DNA of 11,578 bases from Omnitrophica WOR_2 bacterium RIFCSPHIGHO2_02_FULL_67_20 (GTDB lineage Bacteria > Omnitrophota > Gorgyraeia > Aquiviventales > Aquiviventaceae). Of this stretch, positions 6,154 through 11,578 are shown piece by piece. The stretch covers positions 1-11,578 of the forward strand of contig MHGT01000003.1 in NCBI GenBank assembly GCA_001805695.1, given 5' to 3'. Position 1 is the stretch's first letter; each line of letters begins with the position of its first letter. A program made the position numbers and the translations under genes. The notes beneath the pieces are model-generated. The model worked only from the letters and a program-made list of their open reading frames with translations. It was not told the origin of the DNA and searched no databases.

Positions 6154-6989
6154 CACGGATGTCCGCTCAGTCTGAGCACCAGGCATTTCGCCGACCCGCC
6201 CGCCTTCAAAAACTCCGAGAGGTCGACGGCGTGCGCCTCGAAGCGACGGTGGCTCATCCGCCGGCGGAGCGCCGCCGATGCGCCGGCCTGCATCACGACG
6301 GCGCGTCCGATCGGGATCGCGTTGCAGGCGAAGCGCGCCGCATCCGCTTCCGAGACGTCGACCAGATGCGGGACCAGCCGCTCCAGCACCCGCCGGCCGT
6401 AGCGGTCAAACGCCTGCGGGAACCAGAGCGCCGTGTCCGCGTCGAGCGGGCAGAAGCAGGTATCGAGGTGGTAGAAGCGCCGGTCAGAGAGCTCCACGGG
6501 CAGCACCTCCCGCCCCAGCAGGCGGGCGAGCTCCTCGTGGATCGGCGCCTCCGACCGGAACCGGAAACCGAAGACGAGCGTCTCGTCCACCCACAGCGCG
6601 TCGCCCTCCCCTTCAAAGTGGTATCGCGGGTTGAGGTGGACGACGCGGAAGCCCGAACGCTTGAAGTAGCGCTCGATGACCGGCTCCTCCCGCTCCCGCT
6701 CTGGGTGCCGGAAGTTGCTGCGGATGATGGTCCGCCCGTGCACCAGGCCGGCGTTGGCGGTGAAGACGAGGTCCGGCACGCCGCGCTGAGGCGGCAGGCA
6801 CCGCACGCGCACGCCCAGCCGGCGCGTGAGGAGGGAGTAGAGCCGCTCCCACTGGAGCCGGGCGCGCGCGCCGTCGACCTGCCGCTTGAGGCTCATCCAG
6901 GGGTTGATCTCATAGGCGATCGTGTAGTAGGTGGGGCGGCACATCAAAAATGAATGCGGAATGGGGAATGCGGAATGCGGAATGGGCAT
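6153..6989 (-). CDS. argZ: Arginine dihydrolase (ArgZ/AgrE N-terminal domain type)
   Basis: A guanidino-modifying (amidinotransferase-fold) enzyme of 278 residues from ATG 6989, or 263 from ATG 6944. Numbered from the latter it has YEINPWM (N13), PDLVFTANAG (N64), FEGEGDAL (E111, E113, D115), FYHLDTCFCPLD (H159) and SAKCLVLRLSG (C254), giving a Cys-His-acid catalytic set. TANAG with Asn instead of the FxRD of plain deiminases is the mark of the dihydrolase group (ArgZ, AstB), which converts arginine to ornithine plus two ammonia and CO2. In cyanobacterial AgrE this domain is fused to an ornithine cyclodeaminase; here the cyclodeaminase is the gene just upstream, six bases away. The first 15 residues (PIPHSAFPIPHS) come from a GAATG heptad repeat, so the ancestral start is unclear. 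No Shine-Dalgarno precedes either ATG. Confidence 0.85.
   Translation of the reverse strand: MPIPHSAFPIPHSFLMCRPTYYTIAYEINPWMSLKRQVDGARARLQWERLYSLLTRRLGVRVRCLPPQRGVPDLVFTANAGLVHGRTIIRSNFRHPEREREEPVIERYFKRSGFRVVHLNPRYHFEGEGDALWVDETLVFGFRFRSEAPIHEELARLLGREVLPVELSDRRFYHLDTCFCPLDADTALWFPQAFDRYGRRVLERLVPHLVDVSEADAARFACNAIPIGRAVVMQAGASAALRRRMSHRRFEAHAVDLSEFLKAGGSAKCLVLRLSGHP
6952..6986 (+). repeat. Tandem heptad repeat, word GAATGCG (single arm)
   Basis: Five contiguous 7-base units follow the pattern GAATG(C/G)G (6952-6986). No reverse-complement arm is seen nearby, unlike the other arrays in the window. The array lies between the cyclodeaminase stop and the core of the arginine dihydrolase, and on the minus strand it encodes the repeated Pro-His-Ser residues at that protein's N-terminus. 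Confidence 0.9.
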
Positions 6990-6995
6990 CCACAG

Positions 6996-8210
6996 TTAGA
7001 GGTGGAGGGCGCGGGTGAGCTCGCGGAGGAACGATTCGGTGTCGGAGACGATGCCGATGCCCTGGAACGTGCCGCGGTCAGCGAGCTTCGTCACGACGGC
7101 GGGGTTGATGTCTACACAGACAGTCTTTACCGTCGCCGGCAGCAGATTGCCCGTCGCGATGGCGTGCAGCGTCGAGGCGAGCATGAGTGAGAGGCCCGTG
7201 CCCTCGACGTGCCGCCGCATCGCCTCCTGCGCCTTGAGCGTGTCGGTGATGACGTCCGGCAGCGGCCCGTCGTCCCGGATCGAGCCGGAGAGCACGAACG
7301 GCACCCCCCGCGCCACACACGCGTGCATGATGCCCCGCTTGAGGACGCCCCGCCGGACCGCCCGGCGGATGCCGCCGAGCGCTCTGATGGTGTTGATGGC
7401 CCGCATGTGGTGGTCGTGGCCGTCCTTCACCGCGACCCCGCGGTCGAGCCGCACGCCCAGCGAGGTGCCGTAGAGCGCCGACTCGATGTCATGGGTCGCG
7501 AGGCCGTTGCCGGCAAACAGGATCTGGACGAAGCCGCCCCGGATGAGCCGCTCAAGGTGCGGCCCGCTGCCGGTGTGGACGACCGCCGGGCCGGCGACGA
7601 CGAGGATCTTCTGCCCGGCGCGCCGGATGGCGCGCATCTCGGCGGCGAGCCGCTGGATGAGCTGGAGCTTGGGTTTTTCCGACGAGACAGCACTCCCCAT
7701 GAACTGGAACACCTCGGGTTGGCGCGTCCGCTCCAGCGGCGTGACCTTGACCCCTTCGGCGCCGCAGACGACCCACTGGCCCTTCCGGACGCCGGCCAGC
7801 GGCGCGCAGCGGGCCTGGCCGGTGTCCGGCTGGACGACGATCCCGCAGTCCATCTCGATGCGCCGGACCTTCCGCCAGCGGCCGCGGAACCGGATCTCGG
7901 TGGGAAGGTTGGTGGTGGAGTAGAAGGCCGCGGGGAAGACCCCCTCCTTGGGGGCGCGGGCAAGCCGCACGTCGTGGAGATGGAGCGGGGCAGCGCCCAG
8001 CCGCGCGATGCGCTTGAGGATCTGCTCGAGCCGGCGGGCGGACTCGGCCTGCACGCGCAGCCGCGCCATCGAGGTGTCCGTCTTGCGCTTGCCGATGGCG
8101 ACGTCGAGGATCTCAAAGGTGCCGTTGAGGTCCATGATCTCATCCAGCACCTTCGGCAGGATCAGCGAATCGATGATGTGCCCGCGGACCTGCACGATCT
8201 CGGACGGCAT
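6996..8210 (-). CDS. ocd: Ornithine cyclodeaminase, TIGR00300 (LOR/SDH domain) family
   Basis: From ATG 8210 the product is 404 residues, the usual length for TIGR00300 proteins. These are NAD-containing enzymes that deaminate ornithine to proline (archaeal Ocd, C-terminal half of cyanobacterial AgrE) and are unrelated to the mu-crystallin type. Visible features are RGHIIDSLILPKVLDEI (9-25), DCGIVVQPDTGQARC (121-135), the nucleotide-binding segment VVAGPAVVHTGSGPHLERLI (204-223), LFAGNGLATHDIESALYGTSLG (231-252), GHDHHMRAINTIRALGGI and SGSIRDDGPLPD. The frame runs open to 8462, but that extension is encoded by hairpins and GGTAAC repeats and crosses the promoter, so it is rejected. It is first gene of the minus-strand operon, with the arginine dihydrolase next, and diverges from putA. 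It may be leaderless: a TGGTATACT box ends six bases before the ATG. Confidence 0.9.
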   Translation of the reverse strand: MPSEIVQVRGHIIDSLILPKVLDEIMDLNGTFEILDVAIGKRKTDTSMARLRVQAESARRLEQILKRIARLGAAPLHLHDVRLARAPKEGVFPAAFYSTTNLPTEIRFRGRWRKVRRIEMDCGIVVQPDTGQARCAPLAGVRKGQWVVCGAEGVKVTPLERTRQPEVFQFMGSAVSSEKPKLQLIQRLAAEMRAIRRAGQKILVVAGPAVVHTGSGPHLERLIRGGFVQILFAGNGLATHDIESALYGTSLGVRLDRGVAVKDGHDHHMRAINTIRALGGIRRAVRRGVLKRGIMHACVARGVPFVLSGSIRDDGPLPDVITDTLKAQEAMRRHVEGTGLSLMLASTLHAIATGNLLPATVKTVCVDINPAVVTKLADRGTFQGIGIVSDTESFLRELTRALHL

Positions 8211-8216
8211 GGCGCC

Positions 8217-8225
8217 AGTATACCA
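8217..8225 (-). promoter_or_regulatory. Extended -10 promoter for ocd, predicted leaderless
   Basis: Read on the minus strand, TGGTATACT (8225-8217) is an extended -10 element (TGn + TATACT, 5/6 of consensus). Six bases (GGCGCC) separate it from the ATG at 8210, so transcription would start at or within a base or two of the start codon. The -35 position 17 bases upstream reads CCGACT, a weak match. No Shine-Dalgarno is present, as expected for a leaderless message. Confidence 0.62.
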
Positions 8226-8244
8226 CGGGAGCGGGTCCCAGTCG

Positions 8245-8296
8245 GGCGGATGCTTCGCCGGGCCGCTCATCAAAGCGGACCGGCGAAGCATCCGCC
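8245..8296 (+). repeat. Long perfect hairpin in the ocd-putA divergent region
   Basis: Two 17-base arms are perfect reverse complements (8245-8261 and 8280-8296; the right arm reads CCGGCGAAGCATCCGCC). After one mismatch (8262/8279) the stem continues for 5 bp (8263-8267 with 8274-8278) around a 6-base loop. It abuts the weak -35 of the ocd promoter. A smaller stem, CCCACTC/GAGTGGG (8303-8309, 8315-8321), follows. Alternatives are an operator, a REP-like extragenic palindrome, or a stem that blocks antisense transcription. Confidence 0.85.
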
Positions 8297-8345
8297 TGAC
8301 CACCCACTCCCTGCGAGTGGGAGAGTCAGACGTCGGGGGCTTGAA

Positions 8346-8400
8346 CACCGGGGTAACCACCGGGGTAACAGTTACCGGGGAAGCTGTTACCGCGGAAGCG
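8346..8400 (+). repeat. GGTAAC direct and inverted repeat array upstream of putA
   Basis: CACCGGGGTAAC occurs twice in perfect tandem (8346-8357, 8358-8369). One base later, two tandem 15-base units beginning GTTACC follow in the opposite sense (8371-8385, 8386-8400; 13 of 15 identical). The centre GGTAACaGTTACC is a perfect palindrome apart from the middle base. The last unit ends 80 bases before the putA ATG. Confidence 0.85.
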
Positions 8401-8463
8401 GCTTGCCGAACAGATCGGCGCGCCTGGCTCTCCATGTTGACTGTATGGCGCGCGACCGACACT

Positions 8464-8472
8464 TGCTATACT
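8464..8472 (+). promoter_or_regulatory. Extended -10 promoter for putA, predicted leaderless
   Basis: TGCTATACT (8464-8472) is an extended -10 element, and the putA ATG starts eight bases after it (8481). Transcription would begin one or two bases before, or at, the ATG. The intervening AAGACGCA has no Shine-Dalgarno. TTGACT at 8437-8442 is 24 bases away, too far to serve as its -35. The box mirrors the one for ocd. Confidence 0.6.
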
Positions 8473-8480
8473 AAGACGCA

Positions 8481-11459
8481 ATGGCCGCGCCGTGCCCAGA
8501 CCGGTTTGATCTCGACGCGCTCGAAGCGCGGACCCAGGCGCTGGGCCGCGAGCTGTTCGACGCGGCGAGGCGCCATTCCGCCCACCTCTCCGCCCTGAAC
8601 CGCTGGACCGCCCAGGTCCTCGCCTGGTGCCTCTCCGATGCGGCGCTGAAGGCCGGCCTGCTGCGGTTCATCGACGTGCTGCCCAGCCTCCGCACGCCCC
8701 GCGAGATCGCCCGCCACCTGCGCGAGACGCTGCCCGCAGACGTCCGGCTGCCGGCGGTACTGCGGCTCGGCTCCGAGATGGCGCGGCGAGGGCTCGTCAC
8801 GCAGGGGGCGCTGGCCGCCGTGGTCCGTCAGCTTGTGGAACGGCTGGCCCGGCAGTTCATCGCCGAGCACGAGCCCGAGGCGGTGGCCCGGGTGGTGCAG
8901 GATCTCGCGGCGCGCGGGGCGACGTGCAGCCTCGACATCCTCGGCGAGCAGGTCCTGACCGAACCCGAGGCGGACCGCTACGTCGAGCGCTGCGGCAGGC
9001 TCCTGCGCCGGTGCGCGGAGGCCGTCGCCGAGCTCCCGGACTCGGCGCGCCCGAAGCTGTGCACGCCGCCCGTCAATCTCTCCGTGAAACCGTCTGCGCT
9101 GACGCCTCGCTTCGATCCCATCAGTCCGTCGGACAGCGTCGAGCGCGCCGCGCGGCGTCTGTCGCCGTTGCTGCGCGAGGCCGCCGAGCGGAGTGCTGCC
9201 GTCAACCTGGACATGGAGCGGTATGAGCTGCGCGACCTGACGGTAGCACTCGCGCAGCGCCTCCTGGCGCATCCGGACGCCGCTCACGCAGTGTCGCTCG
9301 GCGTCGTGGTGCAGGCCTACCTGCGGGACGCGGAGGAGAGCGTGGAAGCGCTGCTCGCATGGCTGGCGGCCCATCAGCAGACGCTCATCGTCCGCCTCGT
9401 CAAGGGGGCGTACTGGGATTCCGAGGTGGCGTGGGCGGCCCAGCGCCACTGGCCTGCACCGGTCCATCAGCACAAGGCGCAGACCGACCGGGCGTTCGAA
9501 CGGCTCACCCGCCGGCTGCTCGGGGCCCATCCGCTTGTGACGACCGCGGTGGCGTCGCACAACGTGCGCTCCATCGCCCACGCGATGGCCGTCGCCGAGT
9601 CGCTCGGACTGGCCAAGCACCAGCTTGAGTTCCAGTTCCTGTATGGCATGGGGGATGCGCTCCAGGACGCGGTCGTCTCACAGGGCTACCCCGTGCGCGT
9701 CTACACGCCCGTCGGCGCGCTCATCCCCGGCATGGCGTACCTGGTGCGGCGCGTCCTGGAGAACACGGCGAACGAATCGTTTCTGCGGCAGGATTTTTTC
9801 GGGGGACGCCGGCCCGACGAGCTGCTGGTACCGCCCGAGGAAGCCGCCGTGTCGTCGCTAGCGCCCGAGCCGGCACCTCCCGGGCTCGCCGGGTTCCGCG
9901 GCGAGCCGCTGCGCGACTTCGCGCGCGTGGAGGTCCGCGGCCGGATGAGCGCCGCACTCGCCTCGGTGCGGGCTGCGCTCGGCCGGGAGTACCCGTTGCT
10001 CATCGGTGCTACTGCGGCGCGCACGCCCGCCGTCTTGACCGTCCGCAATCCCGCCGACCCCGAGCAGGTCGTCGGACGCGCGGCCGCGGCCGGGCCGGAA
10101 GAGGTGGACCAGGCGGTGCGCCTCGCCGCGGAGGCACAGCCCCGCTGGGCGGCCACGCCCGTGCGCGAGCGGGTCGAGTGCCTGGAGCGCGCAGCACAGC
10201 TGATCCGCGAGCGGCGCCACGAGCTGGCGGCCTGGACCGTATTCGAGGCGGGGAAGACCTGGCGGGAGGCGGACGTCGAAATCGTCGAAGCGATCGAGTA
10301 TCTCGACTATTACGGCCGGCTCATGCGCGACCTCGACGGCGGCCGCCCACTCCTCCAGCTGCCCGGCGAGCGCAACAGCTACCGGTATGCGCCGCGGGGT
10401 GTGGCCGCGGTGATCGCGCCGTGGAACTTTCCCGCAGCACTCCTCACCGGCATGGCCTCGGCGGCGCTGGCCGGCGGCAACGCCGTCCTGCTCAAGCCGG
10501 CCGAGCAGACCCCGGTGATCGCAGCCCTCCTCGCCGCGATCCTGCGCGAAGCGGGCGTGCCGCCCGGCATCGCGCAGTACCTCCCCGGGACGGGCGACGA
10601 GGCCGGCGCGGCGCTCGCCCGCCACCCCGGCGTCCAGGCGCTCCTCTTCACCGGGTCGAAGGCGGTCGGGCTCTCGCTCGTCCGGACCTGCGCCGAGCTC
10701 GCCCCGGGCCAGCGGTTCGTCAAGCACCTGGTCGCGGAGATGGGCGGCAAGAACGCCATCATCGTCGATGCGGACGCCGACCTCGACGCGGCGGTCGCCG
10801 GCATCCTGCGCTCGGCCTTCTCCCACGCGGGGCAGAAGTGCTCCGCGGCCTCTCGGCTCATCGTCCACGCCGCCGTCCACGACCGGCTGGTCGAGCGCCT
10901 GGCGGAGGCGGCCGACCGGCTCGTGGTGGGCGACCCCGCCGACCCGGCCGTCGATGTCGGTCCGCTGATCGAGGACGCGGCCCGGCGGCGGCTCGAGGAG
11001 GCGGCCGCGCGCGCCGGCCGAGTGGCCAGCGTCGCGTATCGCTACCCGGAGGCGCGCCTGCCGCGGTCGGGCTGGTTCGTCGGGCCGACGATCGTCGCCA
11101 ACGTGCCACTCGACGATCCGCTCGCGACCGAGGAGCTGTTCGGGCCGCTGGTGTGCGTCTTCCGGGCGGAGAGTTTTGAGCTGGCGCTGGAGCTGGCCAA
11201 CGACTCCGACTATGCGCTGACCGGCGGCGTCTACTCGCGTTCGCCCTCGCACCTGGAACAGGCGGTCCGCGCCTTCGACGTCGGCAATCTGTACCTCAAC
11301 CGGCCCATCACCGGCGCCATGGTCGGCCGGCAGCCCTTCGGCGGCCACCGCCTCTCTGGGCTGGGGACCAAAGCGGGCGGGCCGGACTACCTGCTTCAGC
11401 TCCTGATCCCGAAGACGGTCTGCGCGGATACGACGCGCCACGGGATTCCGTTGGACTAA
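8481..11459 (+). CDS. putA: Bifunctional proline dehydrogenase / L-glutamate gamma-semialdehyde dehydrogenase
   Basis: This 992-residue enzyme oxidises proline to P5C (FAD, N-terminal half) and then glutamate semialdehyde to glutamate (NAD, C-terminal half), with substrate channelling in PutA proteins. Proline dehydrogenase motifs are VNLSVKPSAL, NLDMERYELRDLT, VVVQAYLRDAEES, RLVKGAYWDSE (R305-E315), EFQFLYGMGD and YLVRRVLENTANESF (Y420, R423, R424). The aldehyde dehydrogenase half starts near 510 (TVRNPADPEQVVG) and has VIAPWNFPAALLTG, LFTGSKAVG, the general base in VAEMGGKNA (E753), the nucleophile in GQKCSA (C787) and EELFGPLVCVF. The 34-residue E-C spacing is normal. There is no ribbon-helix-helix domain at the N-terminus, so it should not repress its own gene as E. 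coli PutA does, and there is no extra C-terminal domain. It diverges from ocd-argZ and would consume the proline they make. Confidence 0.97.
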   Translation: MAAPCPDRFDLDALEARTQALGRELFDAARRHSAHLSALNRWTAQVLAWCLSDAALKAGLLRFIDVLPSLRTPREIARHLRETLPADVRLPAVLRLGSEMARRGLVTQGALAAVVRQLVERLARQFIAEHEPEAVARVVQDLAARGATCSLDILGEQVLTEPEADRYVERCGRLLRRCAEAVAELPDSARPKLCTPPVNLSVKPSALTPRFDPISPSDSVERAARRLSPLLREAAERSAAVNLDMERYELRDLTVALAQRLLAHPDAAHAVSLGVVVQAYLRDAEESVEALLAWLAAHQQTLIVRLVKGAYWDSEVAWAAQRHWPAPVHQHKAQTDRAFERLTRRLLGAHPLVTTAVASHNVRSIAHAMAVAESLGLAKHQLEFQFLYGMGDALQDAVVSQGYPVRVYTPVGALIPGMAYLVRRVLENTANESFLRQDFFGGRRPDELLVPPEEAAVSSLAPEPAPPGLAGFRGEPLRDFARVEVRGRMSAALASVRAALGREYPLLIGATAARTPAVLTVRNPADPEQVVGRAAAAGPEEVDQAVRLAAEAQPRWAATPVRERVECLERAAQLIRERRHELAAWTVFEAGKTWREADVEIVEAIEYLDYYGRLMRDLDGGRPLLQLPGERNSYRYAPRGVAAVIAPWNFPAALLTGMASAALAGGNAVLLKPAEQTPVIAALLAAILREAGVPPGIAQYLPGTGDEAGAALARHPGVQALLFTGSKAVGLSLVRTCAELAPGQRFVKHLVAEMGGKNAIIVDADADLDAAVAGILRSAFSHAGQKCSAASRLIVHAAVHDRLVERLAEAADRLVVGDPADPAVDVGPLIEDAARRRLEEAAARAGRVASVAYRYPEARLPRSGWFVGPTIVANVPLDDPLATEELFGPLVCVFRAESFELALELANDSDYALTGGVYSRSPSHLEQAVRAFDVGNLYLNRPITGAMVGRQPFGGHRLSGLGTKAGGPDYLLQLLIPKTVCADTTRHGIPLD

Positions 11460-11463
11460 GCCC

Positions 11464-11515
11464 AGTCCGTAGTCGGAAGTCCGTAGACCGTAGCTCCGGA
11501 CTTCGGACTGTTTTT
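11464..11515 (+). terminator. Heptad repeat acting as putA terminator, word TCCGTAG
   Basis: Four 7-base units of TCCGTAG type (11466-11493) are followed by two reverse-sense units, CTCCGGA and CTTCGGA (11494-11507). Foldback pairs are GAAGTCCG (11476-11483) with CGGACTTC (11497-11504), or AGTCCG (11464-11469) with CGGACT (11504-11509). GTTTTT follows at 11510-11515. This gives a plausible rho-independent terminator just after the putA stop and another member of the heptad set. Confidence 0.72.
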
Positions 11516-11528
11516 CGAGTGTAACCGC

Positions 11529-11578
11529 CCAATGATAATGTCCCCTTTGTGCCCAATAGAACTGTCCCCTACCATCGT
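11529..11578. other. Possible insertion sequence end (two TGTCCCCT words)
   Basis: After the terminator, TGTCCCCT occurs at 11539-11546 and again at 11563-11570, 24 bases apart in the same orientation, in sequence of lower GC content. Repeated short words of this kind occur at the termini of some IS21- or IS481-like elements. No transposase is visible because the window ends here, so the assignment is tentative. Confidence 0.3.

Noticed and set aside
6154..6186. Longer MgtC/DUF4010 start at ATG 6186
   Set aside because: It would overlap the dihydrolase by 34 bases, and the added residues are not membrane- or family-like. The TGATG junction at 6155-6151 is a better start.
8437..8442. TTGACT as the -35 of putA
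   Set aside because: It is 24 bases from TATACT, well outside the 16-18 base range. The extended -10 explains the promoter better.
8211..8462. N-terminal extension of the ornithine cyclodeaminase to ATG 8462
   Set aside because: It is encoded entirely by the hairpin, the GGTAAC repeats and the promoter region, resembles no domain, and would make the protein 84 residues longer than the family norm.
7209..8474. 421-residue open frame on the + strand opposite ocd
   Set aside because: It is a shadow frame caused by high GC at third codon positions, with Arg/Asp/Pro-rich sequence and no recognisable fold; ocd on the other strand is intact.
8481..8650. Ribbon-helix-helix autorepressor domain at the PutA N-terminus
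   Set aside because: The sequence begins directly with the helical proline dehydrogenase arm (LEARTQALGRELFDAARR) and has no short beta strand followed by two helices.
9858..11441. 527-residue open frame on the minus strand inside putA
   Set aside because: It is antisense to a complete aldehyde dehydrogenase domain and has the same low-complexity Arg-rich composition as other shadow frames.

Overview
The window is GC-rich chromosomal DNA, roughly two thirds G+C by eye, with densely packed genes. It comes from an aerobically respiring bacterium. A heme A synthase/heme O synthase fusion, a TIGR04073-type secreted protein, split arginine dihydrolase and ornithine cyclodeaminase genes, and hairpin repeats in the gaps all suggest an uncultured soil or groundwater lineage (Methylomirabilota/Rokubacteria, Nitrospirota, Omnitrophota or similar). 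The window alone does not fix the phylum. I see no rRNA, tRNA or CRISPR.

Region 1 (1-2487, + strand) is the tail of a cytochrome c oxidase biogenesis operon. It holds a CtaA-CtaB fusion (5' end outside the window), a SCO1/SenC copper chaperone, a DUF420 (CtaM/YozB-like) membrane protein and a small CPGC membrane protein. Every junction is a 1- or 4-base overlap. A hairpin repeat built of 7-base units sits in frame inside the start of the last gene.

Region 2 (2484-3115, +) is a monocistron with its own promoter, a strong ribosome binding site and a rho-independent terminator. It encodes a secreted TIGR04073-family protein.

Region 3 (3137-4867, +) carries greA, a pterin-4a-carbinolamine dehydratase that overlaps greA by one base, and a thioredoxin-fold protein. 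Two hairpins built from nearly the same word, GATT(T/A)CGCAGAT, bracket the block.

Region 4 (4893-11515) is the main metabolic module. On the minus strand lie an ornithine cyclodeaminase (TIGR00300, LOR/SDH), an arginine dihydrolase (ArgZ/AgrE N-terminal type) and an MgtC/SapB-DUF4010 membrane protein. Diverging from them on the plus strand is putA. Together they should take arginine to ornithine, proline, P5C and glutamate. This is the route run in cyanobacteria by the fused enzyme AgrE plus PutA, but here the two AgrE halves are separate genes. Both divergent genes have an extended -10 box (TGnTATACT) only 6-8 bases before the ATG and no Shine-Dalgarno, which predicts two leaderless transcripts. 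A 23-position hairpin and a GGTAAC direct/inverted array lie between them.

A theme across the window is that almost every gap, and even two gene starts, holds short-word repeat structures. Four are built on a 7-base period from four unrelated words, and most have an opposing arm that folds back. The last 40 bases, after the putA terminator, contain two TGTCCCCT words and may be the edge of an insertion sequence.
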